Shown here: one piece after another, positions 39,322-48,519 of the stretch
How the letters are laid out: each line of letters opens with the position of its first letter
Position numbering within the stretch: the first letter of the stretch is position 1
DNA from: Candidatus Nanoarchaeia archaeon
GTDB taxonomy: Archaea > Nanobdellota > Nanobdellia > Woesearchaeales > SKIA01
DNA: 64,000 nt
NCBI GenBank assembly: GCA_028279685.1
Contig: JANQNG010000059.1
Coordinates: forward strand, 1 to 64,000
Reading direction: 5' to 3'
The notes under the pieces: model-generated
What the model was told of the DNA's origin: nothing
What the model saw: only the letters and a program-made list of their open reading frames with translations
Databases searched by the model: none
Made by a program: the position numbers and the translations under genes

Positions 39322-39410
39322 GCCTCCGTAGCATAGCGGCTATTGCGGCAGACTTGTAAACAATTGTTCATGAGATCTGCAGGTCGGGGGTTCAAGTCCC
39401 CCCGGAGGCT
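39322..39410 (+). tRNA. tRNA-Thr(TGT) with ~16-nt intron at about 37/38 (39359-39374)
   Basis: GCCTCCGTAGCATAGCGGCTATTGCGGCAGACTTGTA|...|ATCTGCAGGTCGGGGGTTCAAGTCCCCCCGGAGGCT; U73 as in archaeal tRNA-Thr. Confidence 0.88.
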
Positions 39411-39696
39411 TCTTAAATTATTTGGGCTACTCAACTTTATGTTGAGTAGACCTGAGGTTGATAAGGAGATGTAGCGTAGCGAAGTTTCCTTATGTGGTAG
39501 TCCCCCTGGAGGCTTTTTTGTTCTTTATTTTTTTTGAATGTTTGTTAAAAAACGAGTAGTTTACTTTTATGTATACCATTCATTATTAAGTGAACAAAAA
39601 TAGTATACAAATTGCTAAACTATTATATCCTCCTCGAGAAAATGAAACGAAAGGTATATAAATACAGCTTCAGTTTGCTCTTTTGGGTGATAATGT

Positions 39697-40278
39697 TTGG
39701 GATGGAAGAAACTTTTGCATTCGCGTGAAACTCTCTCATTTGAGAAAGTTAAGGATGATGTGAAGGTTATTCTTGAAGCACGTCGCGTTGATGAAGGTTG
39801 GCAAGTCGTCAAGAAATATCTTTCTGAAGGCATTAATTTTGCAGAGCAATACTACGTCGAATCTGCTGATGAACTCAAAAGAGTATTACTGTATTTGAAG
39901 AATGAGAAGGATCTCTCATTACAGGAGATTAACAACATCAATAAATTCAAAGAGAAAAATATCAAGCTTGATGTTCGCAGAGGTTACAAAGAGAATAATG
40001 TAGAGAAGTGGTATTTCTCATTAGGAGACCAATCAAGCAACTTTTTTGTGATTCGATACAATGATGTTGTTGAGATAGATATTGTGATGAATGAGAAATA
40101 TAAGTATATTGAAGAGAAATTGATAATCAAGCTGATGAATTTTCTCGGATTAGATGATTCTGATGCCCATATTAATCAGAATATTTTTTACTATACTAAG
40201 AAATCTAATTATTATCTAGAGAATGATTATGACAGTGTTATGCAGGATGTTAATCTGAGCTATGAAGAGGAAGAATAA
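39697..40278 (+). CDS. Hypothetical protein
   Basis: 193 aa ORF. Confidence 0.55.
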   Translation: MGWKKLLHSRETLSFEKVKDDVKVILEARRVDEGWQVVKKYLSEGINFAEQYYVESADELKRVLLYLKNEKDLSLQEINNINKFKEKNIKLDVRRGYKENNVEKWYFSLGDQSSNFFVIRYNDVVEIDIVMNEKYKYIEEKLIIKLMNFLGLDDSDAHINQNIFYYTKKSNYYLENDYDSVMQDVNLSYEEEE

Positions 40279-40290
40279 AGCTCATCATGG

Positions 40291-40389
40291 CGCATTACTG
40301 CCCAGCGCAGTGTTCTATTTCTTATGCTATTATGCGTGAAAATAGATATCGAACATCGTATAGATGTAGAAACGGAGCGCAGTAATGCG
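40291..40389. repeat. Intergenic hairpin element B (99 bp)
   Basis: CGCATTACTGC/GCAGTAATGCG terminal IR; core CCAGCGCAG...CGGAGC. Confidence 0.7.
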
Positions 40390-40443
40390 TAACTGTATCG
40401 GTTCTTGATAATAAATGAAAAAGAAAGAGAAAAAAGTAAAACT

Positions 40444-41082
40444 TTAACTTACGGCCATAAAGAGTTCGCCTGTAATTCTCTTATCTACAGAGAATCCTTG
40501 GACACGGTAAGGAATGTTCAATCTCATTTTTATCTTCTTACCAATATCGGAAGCAGTGATTCCTAATGTTGCTGCAGCATCATTGTTTGGATTATTATCT
40601 CCTCCTGATTCTGTTTTACAATGGATGTAGATAACATTAGATGTTTTTGGAGTTATGCTCACAGTAAGGTTTGCAGTGGATGGATCAGCATCATCATCCA
40701 TGAAGCAGTATGTTGAGCCTGCGCTGCTTGGATTACCTGTGGCATCAGTAAATGCAGGATCATCGAAATCAACTTTTACTAATGAAGAAGTTGAGACAGT
40801 ATCCAAGGCTGTATCATCACCTGTAACGAAGTTTATTTGTTTATCTGATGCAAGTAGATTAGTTAGTGTTAATGTGAAGACTTGATCTCCAGCAGCATCA
40901 TATCGGACAAGTGATGCGTCTTTCTCACATGGAAGCTCTGCACCAAATCCGCAGCTTTCTGATATGTATCTGCTTGGGTCTAACACACCAAAGTATGCTA
41001 ATGCGCCGATCATGACTAGGATAACTAAGAATGCCCAGCCATAGGTTGCTAAGAATTCTAAAGCAGCTTGACCTTTTTTCAT
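40444..41082 (-). CDS. Class III signal peptide (type IV pilin-like) protein
   Basis: MKKGQAALEFLATYGWAFLVILVMIGALAYFG. Confidence 0.85.
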   Translation of the reverse strand: MKKGQAALEFLATYGWAFLVILVMIGALAYFGVLDPSRYISESCGFGAELPCEKDASLVRYDAAGDQVFTLTLTNLLASDKQINFVTGDDTALDTVSTSSLVKVDFDDPAFTDATGNPSSAGSTYCFMDDDADPSTANLTVSITPKTSNVIYIHCKTESGGDNNPNNDAAATLGITASDIGKKIKMRLNIPYRVQGFSVDKRITGELFMAVS

Positions 41083-41259
41083 ATTGTTTCACCTCACCAA
41101 ATATGTATGGTTATAACTTGTTATGGCAATATCGGAATTGAGGGTTTATAAATCTTTCTCTTTACAGCGCTTCTAGACATCATAAAGAGAGAACATAGGA
41201 TGCTGTTTTATTGAAGCTCTAACGTAAATATTTAAAAATAGCTTATTTTTCTGATAACC

Positions 41260-41412
41260 ATGGCAGCAAATACATCCATGGTTGGAGATTTGGAGACCTA
41301 TGAGACTGATTGGAAGAAGGATAGAGCAAAGCATATGTTAAAGAAAATTCTTTCTTTCAAAGACAGAATACTGCGATTATTTAGAAAGAAAAACACCAAA
41401 TTAAAATGGTAA
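41260..41412 (+). CDS. 50-aa basic protein coupled to the AlaX gene (absent from the ORF track)
   Basis: Manual translation: MAANTSMVGDLETYETDWKKDRAKHMLKKILSFKDRILRLFRKKNTKLKW*; TAATG stop/start overlap. Confidence 0.5.
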   Translation: MAANTSMVGDLETYETDWKKDRAKHMLKKILSFKDRILRLFRKKNTKLKW

Positions 41413-42125
41413 TGCCGAAATACATTGAGGATGCATATTTGAAAGAATTCGTTACAAAAGTAATTTCTGTCAAAGAGGGCAAATTTGTAGTGTTGGAAGA
41501 TACTATATTCTATCCAAATAGTGGAGGACAGGTTAATGATGAGGGTAAACTTATTGCTGCTGATGGTGAAGTCAATGTTATTTTTGTGGGAAAGTTTGGA
41601 GGTAGCATTAGTCATCAAGTTGAACCTGAGAATGTTTTGAAGGAAGGAGATGAAGTTACTTGTGTTCTTGATTGGGATCGCAGATACAAATTAATGAGAT
41701 CCCACACCGCTGCTCATTTGATAAGTTATTTCATAGAAGAAGAAATTGGAGCAAAGATAACTGGCAATCAACTAGGATTGGATAAGTGTCGAATAGATTT
41801 TTCTTTGGAGAATTTTGATAAAGAACTTTTGATGAGTTTTGAATCAAAAGTTAATGCGCTTATCAAAAAAGGCGGTGAAGTTGAGTCAAAAGTTGTTAAT
41901 AGAGAAGAAGCTGCAGAAATTTCTACGAAATTATCTGCGTTAGCTAAAGGATTACCTCCTGAAATAAAGGAAGTCAGATTAGTTGGTGTTAAAGGATTGG
42001 TCTTAGAAGCATGCGGTGGAACGCATGTTAAAGATATTAAAGAAATTAGCAAGGTCAAATTCATTAAATTCAAGAACGCAGGAGCGAATAATAGAAGAAT
42101 TTACTTTGAGATTCTTGACGAATAA
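41412..42125 (+). CDS. alaX: AlaX-type alanyl-tRNA editing protein
   Basis: LEDTIFYPNSGGQVNDEG, RRYKLMRSHTAAHLI, EACGGTHVKDIKEI. Confidence 0.9.
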   Translation: MPKYIEDAYLKEFVTKVISVKEGKFVVLEDTIFYPNSGGQVNDEGKLIAADGEVNVIFVGKFGGSISHQVEPENVLKEGDEVTCVLDWDRRYKLMRSHTAAHLISYFIEEEIGAKITGNQLGLDKCRIDFSLENFDKELLMSFESKVNALIKKGGEVESKVVNREEAAEISTKLSALAKGLPPEIKEVRLVGVKGLVLEACGGTHVKDIKEISKVKFIKFKNAGANNRRIYFEILDE

Positions 42126-42163
42126 TTTTAAAAAGGCTTTTAGGATTCTTTTCACTAACGGAT

Positions 42164-42257
42164 GCCTCCGCAATCAAAATCAGAGATTTTGGGCGGAGGC
42201 TCGTTCACTTGCCTCCGTATCAAAGTCTTCGACTTTGGACGGATGCTCATTTCATTC
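42164..42257 (+). repeat. Two tandem minihelix repeats (47-bp period) abutting tRNA-Thr(GGT)
   Basis: Units at 42164-42200 and 42211-42246; near-identical to units U3 and U1/U2 at 39177-39310. Confidence 0.85.
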
Positions 42258-42375
42258 GCCTCCGTAGCTCAGTGGTTAGACCAAAGCTTGCTAAAGAGCG
42301 CTTAGAATTGACTTTGTCTTTTCTCGCTTGACCTTGGTAAGGTAGAGGTCGCGAGTTCAACTCTCGCCGGGGGCT
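42258..42375 (+). tRNA. tRNA-Thr(GGT) with two introns (about 42279-42295, 17 nt; 42303-42330, 28 nt)
   Basis: Exons join to GCCTCCGTAGCTCAGTGGTTAGAGCGCTACCTTGGTAAGGTAGAGGTCGCGAGTTCAACTCTCGCCGGGGGCT (73 nt), U73. Confidence 0.85.
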
Positions 42376-42441
42376 TCTCTTTATAAAAAGATGATATTTT
42401 AGGAGAAAGATTAATATAGTTGATGTTGATCTCAGCATTGT

Positions 42442-42924
42442 ATGGGATGTAATTGTAACGTAGATTTTGAAAAGCTCTCCAGAGATGTTGTACCTTCTTT
42501 TGCAATTCACTTTGACTATAAAGATGGTGAAGAATTTCCTTATACGGCCTCATACAGTGGAGATATAATGCCGTATATGAAACTTCCAGATCGAGAAGGA
42601 GAAATTAGAAATGTTGGGGGTGTAGGACTTGATTTCCTTCTTGGCAATGTTATGAGCAATATTAGTCAAATGTTTGGATATACAAAACTGAGTTCCAAGG
42701 AGGCAATAACATTTTCTAATAAACTGGAATTGACTTTTTCGGAGAAGATTGACAAAGGTTCTAGAGTAATTGCTAAGAAAACTTTGAAAACGTATATTCG
42801 TGAGTATCAAGGAAGGAACTTTAGCAGACTAGGCGAAAATGGAGAGAAAATTACATCAATGCCTGAAATGCTCTGTGTAAGGAGAGTTTTTTATCCTCTC
42901 AAGGAGAAATATAGTGTTCTTTAA
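42442..42924 (+). CDS. Hypothetical protein
   Basis: 160 aa ORF. Confidence 0.5.
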   Translation: MGCNCNVDFEKLSRDVVPSFAIHFDYKDGEEFPYTASYSGDIMPYMKLPDREGEIRNVGGVGLDFLLGNVMSNISQMFGYTKLSSKEAITFSNKLELTFSEKIDKGSRVIAKKTLKTYIREYQGRNFSRLGENGEKITSMPEMLCVRRVFYPLKEKYSVL

Positions 42925-43900
42925 ACGGGAAGAAATTCAGTTTATGTTCTTTTAATATGAGCAAAGAATCGTAGTTTATTATATTTTCAGTAAATTTATT
43001 CCTTAATTTGAGCATAAAGCTATGGAATTCGTAGACATTATTAACTTCTATATCTAGTTCATAATTCCAAGAACCCATCATCCTTACAACATCCATAACG
43101 CATTCAGTTGATTTAGCATATTCGTTAAATGCTTGTTCTTCTTTTTCTGAGAAAAACCGCGTGTTTAGCAGTATTTTGTAGTAGGTTATTCCAATAAGTT
43201 CTTTGTTTAGGATTATTGTAGATCCTTCAATTATGTTTTGTTCTATTAGTCTTTTCATTCTGGTGGTAATTTTATCCACACTACATCCTATTTCCCTTGC
43301 TATTTCTGTAATTGGTTTTCTTGCGTCTGCACATAATGAAGTTAAAATCTTTACTTCGTATTCATCAAGATTATATTTTTCTGGTTCAGCACCCCAGTAA
43401 GGACTCGCTGTTCCATCTCTTTTTGTATCTGTGAGATATGATTTTTTCAAATGAGATACATCGATGTAGTTTAGAGGAGTTATTTCTCTAATATATTTGC
43501 TGTAATTTCTATTTATTTCATTTAACAATTGATATGCATGAACATTATTTCTTGAAACAGGTGCTATAACGATATCATAAGTTCCTTCGCATGTAGCAAC
43601 CCAAACAATAAATGGATGATTTACGAAGTCTTGAACTATATTTTGTAGTTTTTCAGCAGTTACATTTTGAAGTTTGATGTAAAATTTGTATGCGACATAT
43701 CCTAATTTTGGTCCATTAACGAATAATAGTGTTTGTTCTATTATTTTACGTTCAATAAGCTTATCTATTCTGTATTTTACGGCCTGCTTTGTGAGGTTAA
43801 CTTTCTTAGCAATCATTGAAAGGCTAGCTCTTGCATCAAGATCTAATTCATAGAGTATTTTTCTATCCTTTGAAGTTAGTTTAACAATGTTCTTGGCCAT
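42899..43900 (-). CDS. Lrp/AsnC-family regulator, tandem-duplicated (two HTH plus two RAM-like halves)
   Basis: LTSKDRKILYELDLDARASLSMIAKKVNLTKQAVKYRIDKL and LDEYEVKILTSLCADARKPITEIAREIGCSVDKITTRMKRL. Confidence 0.85.
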   Translation of the reverse strand: MAKNIVKLTSKDRKILYELDLDARASLSMIAKKVNLTKQAVKYRIDKLIERKIIEQTLLFVNGPKLGYVAYKFYIKLQNVTAEKLQNIVQDFVNHPFIVWVATCEGTYDIVIAPVSRNNVHAYQLLNEINRNYSKYIREITPLNYIDVSHLKKSYLTDTKRDGTASPYWGAEPEKYNLDEYEVKILTSLCADARKPITEIAREIGCSVDKITTRMKRLIEQNIIEGSTIILNKELIGITYYKILLNTRFFSEKEEQAFNEYAKSTECVMDVVRMMGSWNYELDIEVNNVYEFHSFMLKLRNKFTENIINYDSLLILKEHKLNFFPFKEHYISP

Positions 43901-44008
43901 AATATTTACAAAATATTGTTTTTTTTATAAATTTTCCGTTTTTGTAAAAATTTTTAATGAAAAGTTTAATAAATGCCAAATTACTATCAAGTAGTTACAA
44001 ATAGGTGA

Positions 44009-44722
44009 ATGAGAATGAGAGTAATAAAACCAGAATTTCCAGTAAAAGAACTAATTCAAGATAATCAGGGAACTTATGCTATTTTCGGTCCAAAAAGGTA
44101 CAGAAAGAATTTAGAAGAAATGAGTGAAGATTTCTCTCATCCAATAACAGGGGAAAAAATATCATTCAGACCAGCTACAACTTCTGAATCTATTAGGATT
44201 GCTTCTGATGGTTTTGGAGAAGATGGAGAATTTGATGCTAAAAAAGACATTCATGATTCAAGGTGGAATCAAACAGGTTATATTGTAAGAACTCCAGAAG
44301 GAGTATTCACAAATACACAAGAATTAGATGAAAAAACATTAATGAATATGTTAAATAAAGCAGAAAAAGTTAATGGAATTTATTTAATTAATGATACTAT
44401 AGCTTTTGCACCTTATGAATCCTTTAAAATAAACATTCATGACGGAGAGGCAGGAGTGGAATTATTTACCCAAGGAGGACTAGCAAGAGCATTAGAACAT
44501 ACTAAAGAAAAAACAGCTGAAAATCTAGGAAAAATAGCATCTCATTACAAAAGGGCTGGGGTTAATGTTTGTTTTTTTGATGATGTTAAAGAACCTGATT
44601 TAAGAGTTTTAGGTCTTGGTTCCAGCGAGAACTCTAAAGGGATGATAGTTGGCGACAGCTGGAAGGAAAGCTTTGGGGGTTATGCTTTTGGAGTGTTAGA
44701 AAACTACGAAGAGGGTAAATGA
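44009..44722 (+). CDS. Hypothetical protein, cluster member 1
   Basis: ATGA overlap with the next ORF. Confidence 0.65.
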   Translation: MRMRVIKPEFPVKELIQDNQGTYAIFGPKRYRKNLEEMSEDFSHPITGEKISFRPATTSESIRIASDGFGEDGEFDAKKDIHDSRWNQTGYIVRTPEGVFTNTQELDEKTLMNMLNKAEKVNGIYLINDTIAFAPYESFKINIHDGEAGVELFTQGGLARALEHTKEKTAENLGKIASHYKRAGVNVCFFDDVKEPDLRVLGLGSSENSKGMIVGDSWKESFGGYAFGVLENYEEGK

Positions 44723-45489
44723 AAATGGCTGGAATACAATTAATATCAAAGAATATACAATCCCCATTAATATCATTCTTAGATAAAGAAGATATATTAA
44801 AAGGATATCAAGAAAAAATACAAAAATTCAATGAAAAAGCAAGAAAAACATTAGATATATTTACTTTTAATGATGGAGTAATAAAAGGTTCAAATGCTTT
44901 TGCAAATCAATTATTAACAAAGGATTTAGCTTCTCCAGCAGAAGTTCTTCAAGCTTCAGAAATAAATCCAGAATATTTCAGAGGATTTTATGTAGATTTA
45001 GGCAGTATGTTAAGAACAAATGGAGATTCATATAAAAATAATAATCATCTTTCTAAAAATTTATTTAAAGAATTAAAGGCAAGAAACATAATCCCAACAT
45101 CTGAAGAACCTGTAATGATATGGAACAAAGGATTAATGTCTATAGATAGTAAAAGTGGAGACAATCCATATGGATTAATATACAGATTAACAGATGATGA
45201 TTCAATGATAATTCAAGATCATGGATTTAGTCATGAATTTAATGGAAGACAATTTCTTGAAGTTGATGAAAGATGTGTTCCGAAATACCTTACAGAAGAT
45301 GAAATTCAAGAATTATCTCAGGGTAAGAAAGCCAAACTAAAAACATTCTATGCGAGAAAAGACGGCCTGTCTGGGTTCTTTTTGAACTGGGACGGGGACT
45401 TGATTTCCAGCAGCGGGGATCTTGCTGTCTCCTATTCCATTGGTAGGATTCATGTCGTAAAAAATTCTAAAGGGGGTAAAACAAAATGA
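44719..45489 (+). CDS. Hypothetical protein, cluster member 2
   Basis: ATGA overlaps on both sides. Confidence 0.65.
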   Translation: MKMAGIQLISKNIQSPLISFLDKEDILKGYQEKIQKFNEKARKTLDIFTFNDGVIKGSNAFANQLLTKDLASPAEVLQASEINPEYFRGFYVDLGSMLRTNGDSYKNNNHLSKNLFKELKARNIIPTSEEPVMIWNKGLMSIDSKSGDNPYGLIYRLTDDDSMIIQDHGFSHEFNGRQFLEVDERCVPKYLTEDEIQELSQGKKAKLKTFYARKDGLSGFFLNWDGDLISSSGDLAVSYSIGRIHVVKNSKGGKTK

Positions 45490-46178
45490 AAGTTAAAAGA
45501 ACACCATCAATCATACAAGTTCCACATTTAGAGGGAAACATAAAAATTCAACATCCATTTTTTCATGGAGACTATTTTGGATTAGCAAAACAGATAGATG
45601 AAAATGGTTTGAAAAGACCTACAATGGCAGAAGTAGTATCTTTAGTTTACGATGCTTACAAAAATCCAGATGATGACAAAGCAATTTCGAATGAAATAAA
45701 AGAAATTGAATTGTTATATTCTTTTGAAGGGTTATTAAATTCTTCAGAGGGCGTGTTCATCCAAGATAATCCAGATTTTAAGAAAAATGCAAAACACTCT
45801 AATCATTTAATAATGGATGAAAAGGATTTAAAATTAAGATTAGGTTCAAGAGAAGAAAATGGAGTTATCTATGGTGATGATGAATTAACAAGATTTGTTC
45901 CTAATGGATTTGAAACAAAACAATTAACATCTAAAGAAGTTGTCAATCATTCTTTTATTATAGGATTAATAGGTAAGGAAGGAGCTGAAAAATTGTCCTA
46001 TATTATTGATCATAATGAAAATAAAAGCATTGATTTAATGATTTACGAAACTAAAGATGATATTAAACGAGTTCCTGTTTTTCAACTAACTCCATCAATC
46101 CGTTTTTATGGTATTGGTGCTTGTGTTGATGAACTTGAATCTTTTGGAATTATAAAGAAATTATGGGAATATCATTGA
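45486..46178 (+). CDS. Hypothetical protein, cluster member 3
   Basis: Overlaps member 2; similar to member 1 around RPxxxE...EGVF. Confidence 0.65.
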   Translation: MKVKRTPSIIQVPHLEGNIKIQHPFFHGDYFGLAKQIDENGLKRPTMAEVVSLVYDAYKNPDDDKAISNEIKEIELLYSFEGLLNSSEGVFIQDNPDFKKNAKHSNHLIMDEKDLKLRLGSREENGVIYGDDELTRFVPNGFETKQLTSKEVVNHSFIIGLIGKEGAEKLSYIIDHNENKSIDLMIYETKDDIKRVPVFQLTPSIRFYGIGACVDELESFGIIKKLWEYH

Positions 46179-46193
46179 AGAAAAAAGAGGTAA

Positions 46194-47084
46194 ATGAAAA
46201 TGGAATTTCGAAAATTAGAATCAGAAGGATATAATCCTGGCGAATTTGAGGAGACTGGTATTGCTATGCTTAAATATTATTCTCCTGAAGTAAAACTAGC
46301 TATTAAAATGATGATATCAGATTTTAAAGGAACATATTTATCATCTAGAACTTTTGATCCAAACAACGATCCAACTTTTGAATCAGGACCAGTAAGAGGT
46401 TTTGGTTTTCATGGAAAAAATGCTTTTGTTGGAAAACTGAGAGAGACAGCAGGAGGAGATATTATTTTGCCTAGTTCTCAAATAAGTTTTCATAAAATGT
46501 ATAAAAGATTCTTTGAATCTTTTGGCAAAAATATAAAACTTAAAGAACATTTTAATGAGAATATTGGGATTGTTGTGTTTCCAGAAGAATATACTTATCC
46601 TCATCTTTGGGATCATATGAGAAATCAGGTTTTTTCAAAAGAGTTAAGAGTTAAGGATCTCTTTACAGGAGAAAAAATTAATCCAAAACTTCCTTTTGTA
46701 GTATCAGGATTAGTTGATATAGCAAAAGATGATAAATTCGAGCATGATGTGAGAGCTGATATAGGTGAATTATCACAAGTTTATAATCTTCCAATATTAG
46801 ATAATGAAGAAGATATTCTAAAAAGTAATAATCCTTTTTTGTTTTCAGAGAATGCGAGAATTGAAGACAGAGTGAGTCTATTTAATATGCTTACATTTGA
46901 TAATAAAATTGAATATGGCAGAGTAATAAAATATGATGAAAAAGAAGGAGCAGGTGTTTGTCCTTTATATCTTATTCAAGGAGAATATATTGCTTATAAA
47001 GTGAACTTAGATGTTTCTCAAAAAAATTTTGGAAAATATGCGTACAATGAAAATAACAGGGTGCATATAACAAGGATAAAATGA
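46194..47084 (+). CDS. Hypothetical protein, cluster member 4
   Basis: Same junction sequence (GAGGTAAATGAAAATGG) as the member 1/2 boundary. Confidence 0.65.
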   Translation: MKMEFRKLESEGYNPGEFEETGIAMLKYYSPEVKLAIKMMISDFKGTYLSSRTFDPNNDPTFESGPVRGFGFHGKNAFVGKLRETAGGDIILPSSQISFHKMYKRFFESFGKNIKLKEHFNENIGIVVFPEEYTYPHLWDHMRNQVFSKELRVKDLFTGEKINPKLPFVVSGLVDIAKDDKFEHDVRADIGELSQVYNLPILDNEEDILKSNNPFLFSENARIEDRVSLFNMLTFDNKIEYGRVIKYDEKEGAGVCPLYLIQGEYIAYKVNLDVSQKNFGKYAYNENNRVHITRIK

Positions 47085-47182
47085 AATTTTGACGAAAGTA
47101 TTTTGGAAAGATGGTCTAAATCAGGAAAATAAAATTTTTTCTTTTTTTCATGGTTTAGTCCACTTAATTTCATAATACATAA

Positions 47183-47659
47183 TCAGAATCCAAAACGCCA
47201 TTTCTCGCGTTCCCAGAGCTGTTCGGCGGATTCTTTACCTTTAGAATACAAATGTTGAGTAAAAAAATTGTCTGAGACTGTCCTCGTTTCCAAAGCAACC
47301 ATTGTTTTATTGTAGAGATCTGTTCGTATGTTTCCTTTGTTATCAACAATAACATCAGGATGTTCTTCATCGAACATTTTCTTGAAGTATGCTGCTAGAT
47401 GTTTAGGACCGCAAGCATATATGCAATCGGAATCATCGAAAGGACAATCATATCCTACCAGTTCAGGCACGCCATCATCTTCGTTATACTGTCCCATTTT
47501 GAAACGTATTGCAAGGATGCTTGCAGGGCTATCACAATCTTCAGAAAGATTTCTTAAAGATACATTATCGCCTATGTCGCAATCACCACAATAATGCTTC
47601 TCAAATACTTCTGTAGGTTCAAACCCAGGAATCCATAATTGATTTCTAAGACGCGCCAT
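47183..47659 (-). CDS. Hypothetical Cys-rich protein
   Basis: 158 aa ORF; HYCGDCDIGD...CPFDDSDCIYACG. Confidence 0.55.
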   Translation of the reverse strand: MARLRNQLWIPGFEPTEVFEKHYCGDCDIGDNVSLRNLSEDCDSPASILAIRFKMGQYNEDDGVPELVGYDCPFDDSDCIYACGPKHLAAYFKKMFDEEHPDVIVDNKGNIRTDLYNKTMVALETRTVSDNFFTQHLYSKGKESAEQLWEREKWRFGF

Positions 47660-47706
47660 TGTAACTTATCTCCCAAATAATTGCTATCTATTTTCAGTAG
47701 AGGTTA

Positions 47707-48453
47707 TTAATCATTGTCAACTCTTGGAGCAAGAATGAATGCTAACTGCACCTTGTTCAATATCATGAACTCAAGGCGCAAAGGATAATCTTTGTTGAAT
47801 TTAATAATAACGTTGTCAGAGATCTTTGATCCGAGCATCATTTTCTTCAAATACTCGACAGAATACTTTGACTTCACTTTTGTGTTGACATCATCGACAA
47901 CAATCTTTGTATCATCATCTGCTCCAATTTCCATGTTTGCCTGGCTGAGATCTCCCATAGCAGATACGGAAAATTTGTTCTGTTCAGCCATGAAACTCAC
48001 TGATTCTGCAACAATATCAGCGTCTTCAATAGCATTTACGAGATTAGATGATGTTGTTGTAACCGTCAAAGGGAAATCCAAAGTAGGAACTCTTTGCTCT
48101 TTCTCTTCCAAATCAATAATAGGTAAATGGAAGGTTCTCGTTGATTTGTGTTTAAGTGTAACTTTGAGTTTGTTATCAACAGTTTCTAATGTGAGTGTCT
48201 CCGAACTAGAAAGTCTTCGTAGAACTTGCTTCAGATTATTAAGATTAATTGCTAATTCTTCCTCTCCCTTAACAGAAAAGGTGGAAAACGCGCTTGACAC
48301 GATCTTGAACAGCACCATAGCCACATTAGCAGGATCCATCGCGATAAGTTCAAGGCTGTCTGAGTTGACTTTGAAACGTGCTTCGCTTACTAATTCAGAA
48401 ATAATGCTAATACTATCTTTCAGAAGTTTTGGATCAGTTAAAGTCAGTTTCAT
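47707..48453 (-). CDS. pcn: DNA polymerase sliding clamp (PCNA)
   Basis: FKVNSDSLELIAMDPANVAMVLFKI...YSVEYLKKMM...PLRLEFMI. Confidence 0.95.
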   Translation of the reverse strand: MKLTLTDPKLLKDSISIISELVSEARFKVNSDSLELIAMDPANVAMVLFKIVSSAFSTFSVKGEEELAINLNNLKQVLRRLSSSETLTLETVDNKLKVTLKHKSTRTFHLPIIDLEEKEQRVPTLDFPLTVTTTSSNLVNAIEDADIVAESVSFMAEQNKFSVSAMGDLSQANMEIGADDDTKIVVDDVNTKVKSKYSVEYLKKMMLGSKISDNVIIKFNKDYPLRLEFMILNKVQLAFILAPRVDND

Positions 48454-48519
48454 AAGCTCCCCCCAAGTACTATGGTGTGGGAGTAATAAGCTTATTTATA
48501 AAGTTTATTGAGCTCAAAA

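Noticed and set aside
38910-39359. 149-aa + strand ORF
   Set aside because: Antisense to the 38652-39065 gene and translated through the minihelix repeats into tRNA-Thr.
42164-42257. Second CRISPR-like repeat pair
   Set aside because: Same reasoning; two units with 10-11 nt spacers upstream of tRNA-Thr(GGT).
42016-42553. ORFs of 83-87 aa around tRNA-Thr(GGT) on both strands
   Set aside because: They run through the tRNA and its repeats; shared peptides (e.g. RNQNQRFWAEA) arise from the repeat DNA, not protein homology.
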